From Streptomyces harbinensis (GTDB lineage Bacteria; Actinomycetota; Actinomycetes; Streptomycetales; Streptomycetaceae), in the NCBI RefSeq assembly GCF_900116145.1, contig NZ_FPAB01000010.1:105030-169029 (forward strand): DNA of 64,000 bases, in the 5' to 3' direction. Each line of letters begins with the position of its first letter. Position 1 is the first letter of the stretch. Both the position numbers and the translations under genes were made by a program. A model generated the notes under the pieces. It saw only the letters and a program-made list of their open reading frames with translations, made no database searches and was not told the origin of the DNA. Positions 18,242 to 25,796 of this stretch are shown here, in pieces.

Positions 18242-18811
18242 ATGACACCATCTGCCTCGGGAACCGCGCCCGACGCCCAGGACATCGCCGTCGGACCCAT
18301 CGATCTGACGGCCAGGGTGGACGAAGCCCTCGCCGTCCAGGCCCAGGCGTTCGGACTGACCCCCGAGGAGATCGCGGTCCGCCGCCACATCGTGCTCCGC
18401 CACCTCGCCCACCCCGGCGCCCGCGCGCTGGGCGCCGTCCACACCGCCACCGGCGCCCTGGCCGGCTTCGTCTACGGCATGCCCAACGACCGCAGCCAGT
18501 GGTGGTCCACCGTCGTCGAGCCGTACCTGCGCCGCGCCGGACACGACGCGTGGCTGGACGACTCCTTCACCATCACCGAACTGCACGTCCTCCCCGCCTA
18601 CCAGGGCCGCGGCATAGGCACCCGCCTCATCACCGGCATCACCGACAGCGCGGAGGAACCCCGCTCCATCCTCTCCGCCATCGACATCGAGAGCCCCGCC
18701 CGCCGCCTCTACCGACGGCTCGGCTACCGCGATCTGGCCCGCCGCGTGCACTTCCCCTCCGCCGCCAGCCCCTACGCCGTGATGGGCGCCGACCTGCCGC
18801 TGCGCCGCTGA
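18242..18811 (+). CDS. GNAT-family N-acetyltransferase
   Basis: Predicted acetyltransferase of 189 residues in one GNAT domain. The acetyl-CoA loop is ELHVLPAYQGRGIGTRLITG, and the end reads SPARRLYRRLGYRDLARRV. It starts 24 bp after the preceding GNAT gene on the same strand, so the two are likely co-transcribed, but they are not close copies. Substrate unknown. Confidence 0.85.
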   Translation: MTPSASGTAPDAQDIAVGPIDLTARVDEALAVQAQAFGLTPEEIAVRRHIVLRHLAHPGARALGAVHTATGALAGFVYGMPNDRSQWWSTVVEPYLRRAGHDAWLDDSFTITELHVLPAYQGRGIGTRLITGITDSAEEPRSILSAIDIESPARRLYRRLGYRDLARRVHFPSAASPYAVMGADLPLRR

Positions 18812-18896
18812 CCCCGGCATCCGCTTGGCGCGGCGGGCCGCGGACCCGCTACCCTCGGGCGCAATCGCTCATCCCACGCAGGAGTCACGAATCCCC

Positions 18897-20609
18897 ATGG
18901 CAGCCCGAGTTCAGCGCCTGTCCCGATCCATGCTCAAGACGCTGCGGGACGCCCCGGCCGACGCGGAGACCACCAACCACCGGCTGCTGGTGCGCGCCGG
19001 GTACGTACGCCGCACCGCCGCCGGCATCTGGAGCTGGCTGCCGCTGGGCAAGCAGGTCCTGGAGAACGTCTCCCGCGTGGTCCGCGAGGAGATGGACGCC
19101 ATCGGCGCCCAGGAGGTCCTGCTGCCGGCGCTGCTGCCCAAGGAGCCCTACGAGGTCACCGGCCGGTACGAGGAGTACGGCGACCTGCTCTTCCGGCTGC
19201 GGGACCGCAAGGGCGCCGAGTACCTGCTCGGCCCCACCCACGAGGAGATCTTCACCCAGCTGGTCCAGGACCAGTGCACCTCGTACAAGGACCTCCCGGT
19301 CGTGCTGTACCAGATCCAGACGAAGTACCGGGACGAGGCGCGCCCCCGGGCCGGCATCCTGCGCGGGCGCGAGTTCCAGATGAAGGACTCGTACTCCTTC
19401 GACACCACCGACGAGGGCCTGGCCGAGTCCTACCGGCTGCACCGCGAGGCGTACATCAAGATCTTCACCCGCCTCGGCCTCGACTACCGCATCGTCTCCG
19501 CGATCTCCGGCGCGATGGGCGGCTCCGCCTCCGAGGAGTTCCTGGCCCCGGCGGCGGCCGGCGAGGACACCTTCGCCGACTGCCCGGCCTGCGGCTACGC
19601 CGCCAACACCGAGGCCGTCAGCTTCGCGCTGACCCCGGTCGAGGGCGTGAACCACCCCGGGATCGAGGAGGTGGACACCCCCGACACCCCCACCATCGAG
19701 ACGCTGGCGGCGCACCTGGACGTGCCCGCCTCCGCCACCCTGAAGAACCTGCTCATCACCATCGACGGCGAGATCGCGGCCGTCGGCGTGCCCGGCGACC
19801 GGGAGGTGGACCTCGGCAAGCTGTCCGAGGCGCTGGCCCCGGCGGTGGTCGACCTGGTGACCGCCGAGGACTTCGCGCAGCGGCCCGACCTGGTACGCGG
19901 CTACGTCGGCCCGCAGGGCATGGCGGGCAAGGCCTTCCGCTACCTGGCCGACCCGCGCGTCGCCCCGGGCACCTCCTGGGTCACCGGCGCCAACAAGCCG
20001 GGCGTCCACGCCCGCAACGTGGTCGCCGGCCGCGACTTCGAGGTCGACCAGTACCTGGACGTGGTCGTCGTCGAGCCCGGCGACCCGTGCCCGAACTGCG
20101 GCTCCGGGCTGAACCTGGACCGCGCGATCGAGATCGGCCACATCTTCCAGCTCGGCCGCAAGTACGCGGACGCCTTCGGCCTGGAGGTGCTGGGGCGCGA
20201 GGGCAAGCCGGTGCGGGTGACGATGGGCTCCTACGGCATCGGCGTCTCGCGCGCGGTGGCGGCGCTGGCCGAGCAGACGGCGGACGAGCAGGGCCTGTGC
20301 TGGCCGCGCGAGGTCGCCCCGGCCGATGTGCACGTGGTGGCGGCGGGCAAGGCGGTGCAGACGGAACTGGCCGGCGAGATCGCCGACCGCCTCGGCGCCG
20401 CGGACGTCCGCGTCCTGCTGGACGACCGCGCGGGCGTGTCGCCGGGCGTGAAGTTCACCGACGCCGAGCTGATCGGCGTTCCGACGATCCTCGTGGTGGG
20501 CCGCGGCGCGGCCGAGGGCCGCGTGGAGCTGAAGGACCGCCGCACCGGCGAGCGCGAGGACCTGACGGTGGACGAGGCGATCGCCCGCCTGACGGCACAG
20601 CTGAGCTGA
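18897..20609 (+). CDS. proS: Prolyl-tRNA synthetase, bacterial type
   Basis: Charges tRNA-Pro; 570 residues, the usual size for the bacterial class with an editing insertion. Class II motifs are visible: GIWSWLPLGK near residue 43, GPTHEE, RAGILRGREFQMKDSYSF (motif 2) and MGSYGIGVSR (motif 3). The editing domain is about 230-390 (ATLKNLLITIDGE). The anticodon-binding domain is C-terminal (about 470-570). The ATG at 18897 has GGAG 12 bases upstream. An upstream in-frame ATG at 18825 adds residues unlike the family. Confidence 0.97.
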   Translation: MAARVQRLSRSMLKTLRDAPADAETTNHRLLVRAGYVRRTAAGIWSWLPLGKQVLENVSRVVREEMDAIGAQEVLLPALLPKEPYEVTGRYEEYGDLLFRLRDRKGAEYLLGPTHEEIFTQLVQDQCTSYKDLPVVLYQIQTKYRDEARPRAGILRGREFQMKDSYSFDTTDEGLAESYRLHREAYIKIFTRLGLDYRIVSAISGAMGGSASEEFLAPAAAGEDTFADCPACGYAANTEAVSFALTPVEGVNHPGIEEVDTPDTPTIETLAAHLDVPASATLKNLLITIDGEIAAVGVPGDREVDLGKLSEALAPAVVDLVTAEDFAQRPDLVRGYVGPQGMAGKAFRYLADPRVAPGTSWVTGANKPGVHARNVVAGRDFEVDQYLDVVVVEPGDPCPNCGSGLNLDRAIEIGHIFQLGRKYADAFGLEVLGREGKPVRVTMGSYGIGVSRAVAALAEQTADEQGLCWPREVAPADVHVVAAGKAVQTELAGEIADRLGAADVRVLLDDRAGVSPGVKFTDAELIGVPTILVVGRGAAEGRVELKDRRTGEREDLTVDEAIARLTAQLS

Positions 20610-20654
20610 CGCCGGCCCCCGGGCCCCGGCCCCGGCCGCACCGAGAACGACCGC

Positions 20655-20691
20655 CACGCCGCCCCGCCGCACTGCGCGGCGGGGCGGCGTG
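20655..20691 (+). terminator. proS: Strong hairpin after proS
   Basis: Perfect 16-bp stem (20655-20670 with 20676-20691) and loop ACTGC, 46 bp after the proS stop. Very stable; probable transcription terminator. Confidence 0.8.
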
Positions 20692-20760
20692 CGCGTGCGG
20701 GGCGGCCTGCGCCCGACACGTACGGCGCCGCGACGGCACCCGCCCCGGCCCGTCCCGCCC

Positions 20761-21190
20761 CGCGCGTGCAGCGGCGCGGTGTACGGGTACGGCCTGCGGC
20801 TCCGGTCGAGCCGAGCTGCCGGCTGTCCGGATCGCCGCCTCCGGCGACGCCGCCGCGCCCGGGCCGCGCAGGCGGGGTGCTGGGACGGTGTGCGGGTCGG
20901 TCTGGGAGCCCCGGTGGGGTCGCGCGGGTTGTGCGGCTAGCCGTTTGGGTTGCTGTCGCCGGAGGCGTTTTCGCCCCCGGGCCGCAGGGCAGGGCCCCGG
21001 TGCCGGAGCGTTGTGCGCATGCGGCCTGCGGCTCGTGAGCGGGCCGCGTAGATGGGGTGCCGGAACGGCCTACGGGTACGACCCGCCGCGCTGGCGGTGC
21101 TGCCAGCCGTGCGGATTGCCGTTCCCGTTGGCGGCTACGCCACCGGGCCGCGTAGGACCGGGCTACGGTTCCGGCAGGGCCGCGTAGGCC
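20761..21190. repeat. Gene-free region with degenerate long repeats
   Basis: No supportable gene lies in 20610-21522. Part of it is built from imperfect copies of related segments. The 40-bp stretches at 20861-20900 and 21041-21080 match at most positions and start exactly 180 bp apart. GGCCTGCGGCTC occurs at 20791 and 21023. A third related block (GGGCCGCGTAGG) lies at about 21150. The pattern suggests decayed duplications. No inverted terminal repeats or transposase remnants are seen. Confidence 0.6.
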
Positions 21191-21320
21191 GCGGATGCCG
21201 GGGCGGCGTACGGGCCCGGTCCGGGGCCCGGGCCGGGCAGTGCAGGCCGGGGCGGGACGTGCCGCCGGTCGTCCGGCCCGTCGTCTCCGGGGGCGGCCTT
21301 CGCTGACCCCGTCCACGCCC

Positions 21321-21420
21321 GATTCGCCGGGCGCCACTCCGCGACCCGCCGGGCCCCACGCCCCAGCCCGCCGGGCGCCACGCCCAAGACCCCGCGAGGC
21401 CCCAACCCGCCGGGTACCAG
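21321..21420. repeat. 22-bp tandem repeat, degenerate
   Basis: The core CGCCGGG followed by SCCAC recurs with exact 22-bp spacing at 21325, 21347 and 21369, then less perfectly near 21392 and 21408. It is non-coding by position, about 100 bp downstream of the kinase-fold gene's stop. No function is evident. Confidence 0.6.
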
Positions 21421-21522
21421 GCCCGGCCATGGCCCGCGGCCAGACGGGCAACGGCGGGCCGTGCCGGGCCCGGGCATGACCCCCGGCCGGGCGGCCGAGG
21501 GCAGGGCGCGCCAGGCCGTCCG

Positions 21523-22422
21523 TCACAGCCAGGTGGCGAACTCCAGCAGTGCCTCCGCGTCCGTCCGGCGTCCCTCGCCGTGCGCGCGGATGCCCGACTC
21601 CACCGCGCGGAACAGGGTCCAGCCGCGCAGCCGCTCGGGGTCGGCCTCCACAGAGGCGGCCAGCTTCGTCATCCGGCGCCGGGTGATCGCCGGGGCACCC
21701 GCCGAGGCGATCAGATCGTGCAGCCGGTCGCGCGCGAGCCGGGCCAGATCGTAGGCCCGCTCGCCCACCAGCGGATCGGGCCCGACCGCCAGCCACGGCG
21801 CTCGCCCGGTGTCGGCCGCCAGCACCGCGCCCTGCCGGAAGTCGCCGTGCAGCAGGACCTCCTCCGGCGGGCCGGCCAGCAGCTCGGCGCGGGCCGCCAG
21901 CGCCTCGGCGATCAGCGGGCCCGCCCCCTCCGGCAGATCCGCGCCGTCCGCCGCGAGTCCCGCGGTGCGCTCCGCCACGGTGGGGAACGGGTGCCCGGCA
22001 CCCGGCGGCACCCACAGCCGGTGCAGCGCGGACACGGCCTCCAGCATCGCCTTGGTCTCCGGCAGCGACCGCAGCGAGGTCTCGCCGTGCAGCCGCTCCA
22101 GCAGCAGCGCCCCGTCCTCCGGGGCCGCCTCCAGCGCCCGCACCGCGCCGCGCCCGTCCCAGCGCGCCAGCGCCGCCGCCTCCAGCGCGGCGGAGGCGCC
22201 CGGGGCGCACAGCTTCAGCGCCGCCGGGGTGCCGTCCGCGCGGCGTACCAGCACCGTCATGCTGGTGCGCCCGCCCGGCGCGGCCACCCGCTCCACGGTC
22301 AGCTCCCACGCCCGGGCCCGGCGGGCCACCAGCTCCGGCAGCTCCGCCAGCCACGCGCCGGCCGCCGCCGGCTGGGCCAGTGCCAGCCGGCGCGGCGCGG
22401 CCAGATCCGGCGCCGCCGTCAT
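21523..22422 (-). CDS. Aminoglycoside/hydroxyurea phosphotransferase-fold protein, possibly inactive
   Basis: 299 residues with the fold of APH(6)/hydroxyurea kinases: TVLVRRADGTPAALKL holds the ATP-binding Lys region, and LLHGDFRQGAVL the catalytic loop. H192-G193-D194 keep the catalytic Asp. However, the position of the Mg-binding Asn holds Ala (A199), and the usual DPKG motif reads GPDP, so the second metal ligand is Gly (G214). Kinase activity is therefore doubtful. The ATG at 22422 overlaps the stop of the upstream ferritin-like gene (ATGA). A resistance role should not be assumed. Confidence 0.8.
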   Translation of the reverse strand: MTAAPDLAAPRRLALAQPAAAGAWLAELPELVARRARAWELTVERVAAPGGRTSMTVLVRRADGTPAALKLCAPGASAALEAAALARWDGRGAVRALEAAPEDGALLLERLHGETSLRSLPETKAMLEAVSALHRLWVPPGAGHPFPTVAERTAGLAADGADLPEGAGPLIAEALAARAELLAGPPEEVLLHGDFRQGAVLAADTGRAPWLAVGPDPLVGERAYDLARLARDRLHDLIASAGAPAITRRRMTKLAASVEADPERLRGWTLFRAVESGIRAHGEGRRTDAEALLEFATWL

Positions 22423-22898
22423 GCCCGGCCCTCCGCGTACTCGGCGAGCCCCGGGAACGCCGTACCCGTCCCGCTCCACCGCGCCGCCCGCACCGCGCTG
22501 TCGCGCAGCGCCGCCGCCGCGTCCCGGCGCGCCGCGCCGGTCGCCGCCAGCACCAGGTCCGCGTACGCCCCGGCCACCCGCGCCTCCAGGTCGGCGGCCA
22601 GCGCCTGCGCCGTCGCGGCGTCGGTCACCTCGAACGGCAGCGCGTACGCCGCCGCCGCCGCTTCCGGCACCGCGCCGAGGTCCAGCACGGCGCGGCGCAG
22701 CGCGTCCCGCCGCGCCCGGTGTCCGGTGTACGCCTCGCGCACCTCCGCGTCCCGCTCCGTGCCGATCCGGGCGCCGACCACGCCGTACCCGTACACCGCC
22801 GCGTGCTCGGCGGCGAGCGCCGCCTGCGTCGCGCGCAGCGCCGGGGTGTCGGGGACCTCGGCGGGCTCCTCGCCCCGCCGCGTCGTCCGCTGTGTCAT
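22419..22898 (-). CDS. Ferritin-like domain protein (DUF4439-like)
   Basis: 159 residues, almost entirely helical and Ala-rich, with the four-helix layout of the ferritin-like DUF4439 group. ALAAEHAAVYGYGVVGARI carries a Glu-His pair in helix 1; a second helix has HRARRDALRRAVLDLG. No signal peptide. Its start overlaps the stop of the lipoprotein gene and its stop overlaps the kinase-like gene, so the three are one coupled unit. Metal binding is not proven. Confidence 0.75.
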   Translation of the reverse strand: MTQRTTRRGEEPAEVPDTPALRATQAALAAEHAAVYGYGVVGARIGTERDAEVREAYTGHRARRDALRRAVLDLGAVPEAAAAAYALPFEVTDAATAQALAADLEARVAGAYADLVLAATGAARRDAAAALRDSAVRAARWSGTGTAFPGLAEYAEGRA

Positions 22899-23404
22899 GC
22901 GCGGGCCTCTCCCAGCAGATAGACATGGACCGAGCCGGCCGCCGACAGCGAGGCCAGCAGCCGCGCCAGCTCCGGCGGGGCGCCCTCCAGGGCGCGCAGC
23001 CGCTCCTCCGCGAGGGTGCGCTCGGCGGTGATCAGTTCGTCGAGTGCGGCGGAGGCGTCGGACGGGACGGGGGGCGCGGAGGCCGGCGCCGGGGCGTCGT
23101 CCTCCTGCAGCGCCGTCAGCTGCGCGGCGACCGTCTCCCGCAGCGGGGTGAGGGCCCCGGCGAGATCCGGGTGGGCGCCGGTGGTGGCGTCGTAGTGGGC
23201 CAGCAGCTTGGAGCTGTCCCGGGCGGCCCGCCGCCGCAGCCCCTCGTCGCCGCCGGCGGCGGCTTCGCCGGTGCGGTCCTGCCCGGCTCCGTCCGCCGCG
23301 GAGCAGCCGCTGAGCAGGCCGGTGAGACCGGTCAGGGCGGCGAGGGCGCCGCCGGTGAGCAGAAGGGTACGTCTGGGCAGCTCGATGGGCGGGCCGCTGG
23401 ACAT
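22895..23404 (-). CDS. TAT-type lipoprotein, first gene of a three-gene operon
   Basis: 169 residues from the ATG at 23404. The N-terminus LPRRTLLLTGGALAALTG has a twin-Arg and hydrophobic core, ending in lipobox LLSGC at about 28-32. The mature protein is helical and Ala-rich (DSSKLLAHYDATTGAHPDLAGAL), possibly another ferritin-like helical bundle. Function unknown. Being first in a coupled operon with a ferritin-like protein suggests the two work together outside and inside the membrane (inference). Divergent from rimP. Confidence 0.7.
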   Translation of the reverse strand: MSSGPPIELPRRTLLLTGGALAALTGLTGLLSGCSAADGAGQDRTGEAAAGGDEGLRRRAARDSSKLLAHYDATTGAHPDLAGALTPLRETVAAQLTALQEDDAPAPASAPPVPSDASAALDELITAERTLAEERLRALEGAPPELARLLASLSAAGSVHVYLLGEARA

Positions 23405-23647
23405 GGCTTCCCCGTACTTCCCGCAGGTGAGGTCATCTGATGATGCGTCAGCGATATCTCCAGTGGAGATCACCGCAAGGTGAGCGTACCTGTGCACTCA
23501 GCTCATCGGTCCGCGACCCCGCCTTCCCGGCGTGCCCGGCCCGGACGACAACGCGGTCGGCGTACCGTGCCACAGACGATAGGCTGTGCCGCGGGCGTGA
23601 GCCCCCCGTATCCCCACAACAGCAGACGCGGCCGAGGAGTCACCCGG

Positions 23648-24193
23648 ATGAGCACGACCCAGATCGACAGGCTGCGGGAGTTGCTGGAGCCACTGGCCGC
23701 GGAGCGGGGGATGGATCTGGAGGACGTGCGCCTGACGCCGGCCGGCAAGCGCCGGGTGCTGCGGATCGTGGTGGACACCGACGAGGGCGTGGGCCTGGAG
23801 GCGTGCGCCGAGCTGAGCCGCGCCGCCTCCGCCGCGCTGGACGCCGCCGACGCCCTCGGGTCCGCGCCGTACGTCCTGGAGGTCTCCTCGCCCGGCGCCG
23901 ACCGGCCGCTGACGGAGCCCCGCCACTACCGGCGCGCCCTCGGCCGGCTGATCAAGGCCAAGCTGCACGAGGGCGGCGAGCTGACCGCCCGGATCACCGG
24001 TGTGGACGACAGCGGCCTGGATCTCGAAGTGCCCGGCGTCAAGGGACGGCGGCCGACCGCGCGCCGGGTGGAGTTCGCGGAGATCGCCGCCGCCCGCGTG
24101 GAGATCGAGTTCAACCGCCCCGCGGCCGGCGACGGCGCCGACGGTGGCGACGACAACGACGACAACGACGACGAGAGCCAGAAGGAGGCGTAG
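23648..24193 (+). CDS. rimP: Ribosome maturation factor RimP
   Basis: Assists assembly of the 30S subunit; 181 residues. The N-terminal alpha/beta domain contains GMDLEDVRLTPAGKRRVLRIVVD and EVSSPGADRPLTEPRHYRRALGR, the family signature; the C-terminal SH3-like domain ends about 155. An acidic Asp/Asn-rich tail follows. TAGGCT at 23580-23585 is a plausible -10 element for the whole rimP-nusA-infB operon, but no clear -35 is seen. It is 2 bp from nusA. Confidence 0.95.
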   Translation: MSTTQIDRLRELLEPLAAERGMDLEDVRLTPAGKRRVLRIVVDTDEGVGLEACAELSRAASAALDAADALGSAPYVLEVSSPGADRPLTEPRHYRRALGRLIKAKLHEGGELTARITGVDDSGLDLEVPGVKGRRPTARRVEFAEIAAARVEIEFNRPAAGDGADGGDDNDDNDDESQKEA

Positions 24194-24195
24194 CC

Positions 24196-25242
24196 GTGGA
24201 CATCGACATGAGTGCCCTGCGGGGACTGGTGCGGGAGAAGGAGATCTCCTTCGATCTGCTGGTGGAGGCGATCGAATCGGCCCTCCTCATCGCCTACCAC
24301 CGCACCGAGGGCAGCCGCCGCCACGCGCGGGTGGTGCTGGACCGGGCCACCGGCCATGTGACGGTGTGGGCCAAGGAGGACGCGGCCGACCTGGAGGTGG
24401 GCGAGGACGGCGAGCGGCCCGAGCCGCGCGAGTTCGACGACACCCCGGACGGTTTCGGCCGGATCGCGGCGACCACCGCCAAGCAGGTCATCCTGCAGCG
24501 GCTGCGGGACGCGGAGGGCGACGTCACCTTCGGCGAGTACGCCGGGCGCGAGGGCGATGTGGTGGCCGGCGTGGTCCAGCAGGGCCGCGACCCGCGCAGC
24601 GTGCTGGTGGACATCGGCAAGATGGAGGCCGTGCTCCCGCCGCAGGAGCAGGTGCCGGGTGAGTCGTACACCCACGGTTCCCGGCTGCGCTGCTACGTGG
24701 TGCGGGTGGCCAAGGGGGCGCGCGGCCCGTCCGTCACGCTCTCGCGTACCCACCCGAGCCTGGTGAAGAAGCTCTTCGAGCTGGAGGTCCCCGAGATCGC
24801 CGACGGCTCGGTGGAGATCTCGGCGATCGCCCGCGAGGCGGGCCACCGCACCAAGATCGCGGTGCGCTCCACCCGCCCCGGGCTGAACGCCAAGGGCGCC
24901 TGCATCGGCCCCATGGGCGGCCGGGTGCGCAATGTGATGGCGGAGCTGCACGGCGAGAAGATCGACATCGTGGACTGGTCCGACGACCCGGCGGAGATGG
25001 TGGCCAACGCCCTGTCCCCGGCCCGGGTGAGCCGGGTCGAGGTGGTGGACGCGGCGGCCCGCTCGGCGCGGGTGACCGTCCCCGACTACCAGCTCTCGCT
25101 CGCCATCGGCAAGGAGGGGCAGAACGCCCGGCTGGCGGCCCGGCTGACCGGCTGGCGCATCGACATCCGCCCCGACACCGAGCAGCGCCGCCCCGAGGGC
25201 GCAGCGGGCGGCGGAGGGGACGCGCGCCCGTCCGGGGAATGA
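24196..25242 (+). CDS. nusA: Transcription termination/antitermination factor NusA
   Basis: RNA polymerase-binding factor for pausing, termination and rRNA antitermination; 348 residues, the short actinobacterial form without the C-terminal acidic repeats of E. coli. The N-terminal RNAP-binding domain (LRGLVREKEISFDLLVEAIESALLIAY), S1 domain (about 120-195) and two KH domains (GACIGPMGGRVRNVM and SLAIGKEGQNARLAARLTGWRIDI) are in order. The GTG at 24196 has GAAGGAGG ideally spaced. Same operon as rimP. Confidence 0.96.
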   Translation: MDIDMSALRGLVREKEISFDLLVEAIESALLIAYHRTEGSRRHARVVLDRATGHVTVWAKEDAADLEVGEDGERPEPREFDDTPDGFGRIAATTAKQVILQRLRDAEGDVTFGEYAGREGDVVAGVVQQGRDPRSVLVDIGKMEAVLPPQEQVPGESYTHGSRLRCYVVRVAKGARGPSVTLSRTHPSLVKKLFELEVPEIADGSVEISAIAREAGHRTKIAVRSTRPGLNAKGACIGPMGGRVRNVMAELHGEKIDIVDWSDDPAEMVANALSPARVSRVEVVDAAARSARVTVPDYQLSLAIGKEGQNARLAARLTGWRIDIRPDTEQRRPEGAAGGGGDARPSGE

Positions 25243-25346
25243 GAACGGCCACCGCGCCGTTGTGACAGCCGGAGCCCCGTGCGACGGGGCGCTGATCGTG
25301 CCCACCCGGGTAGGGAAGCGGTACGTACGGGGAGGTAGAATCTACG

Positions 25347-25643
25347 GTGTCTGGCCGGACACGTGTCCAGGCATGCCCGGAGCGGACGTGCATTGGCTGT
25401 AGGCAACGCTCGGCCCGGGATGATCTGCTGCGTGCGGTGGTGATCGAGGGGCGGTGCGTCCCCGATCCACGCGGTACGCTGCCCGGTCGGGGCGCTTATG
25501 TGCATCCCGTACCGGCCTGCTATGAGCTGGCGGTCCGCCGTCGGGCGTTCCCCCGGGCCTATCGGACCCAGGGGCCGCTTGACACCGGAGAGCTGGCACG
25601 GCTGATCGGCCGGGCGGAAGCACAGGAAACGCACCAAACGTAA
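25347..25643 (+). CDS. ylxR: YlxR family RNA-binding protein (DUF448)
   Basis: Small protein (98 residues) found between nusA and infB in many bacteria; proposed nucleoid-associated or RNA-binding regulator. The signatures ERTCIGCRQR and LPGRGAYVHP are present. The GTG at 25347 has GGGGAGG upstream (25329-25335). TAGAAT at 25336-25341 would place a transcript start near the GTG, but no -35 is clear. 104 bp after nusA, with a small GCCCCG-CGGGGC hairpin (25274-25290) between. Confidence 0.92.
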   Translation: MSGRTRVQACPERTCIGCRQRSARDDLLRAVVIEGRCVPDPRGTLPGRGAYVHPVPACYELAVRRRAFPRAYRTQGPLDTGELARLIGRAEAQETHQT

Positions 25644-25649
25644 GAAGCG

Positions 25650-25671
25650 CCGCGTGGTGGTCACCACGCGG
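25650..25671 (+). promoter_or_regulatory. Palindromic hairpin between ylxR and infB
   Basis: CCGCGTGGTG (25650-25659) pairs with CACCACGCGG (25662-25671), only GT between, so the real hairpin has an 8-9 bp stem. It lies 7 bp after the ylxR stop and upstream of the minigenes at 25711. It could be a weak terminator or a transcript-processing site. Confidence 0.45.
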
Positions 25672-25710
25672 TCCAGGTACCTCGCGAGTCGGAAGTAGGT
25701 CGAGATTGCG

Positions 25711-25753
25711 ATGAGCACTCGATGAGTACGCGATGAGTACGCCCGTGAAATAG
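25711..25753 (+). promoter_or_regulatory. Three ATGA-chained minigenes in the infB leader
   Basis: Three very short reading frames follow one another through ATGA overlaps: MSTR-stop (25711-25725), MSTR-stop (25722-25736) and MSTPVK-stop (25733-25753). They come from an 11-12-bp direct repeat CGATGAGTACG. The last stop is 43 bp before the infB GTG. Only a weak AGGT lies before the first ATG. They could act as a translation-sensing leader for infB; this is inference from layout only. Confidence 0.45.
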
Positions 25754-25796
25754 CGAAGGTCCGAGGGACGACCCACCCCGGACCGTAAGGAGCGAA

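Noticed and set aside
20610..21522. Short open frames of 70-100 residues in the gap after proS
   Set aside because: They are Arg/Gly/Pro-rich in every frame, lack good ribosome sites and cover degenerate repeats, so none is supportable as a gene.
20231..22354. A 707-residue minus-strand open frame spanning the gap and proS end
   Set aside because: It crosses antisense proS, a strong terminator and the degenerate repeat region, and is out of frame with the kinase-fold gene.
21523..22422. Annotation as an aminoglycoside resistance gene
   Set aside because: Fold similarity is clear, but two metal-binding positions are lost (A199, G214) and the operon context is not resistance-related.
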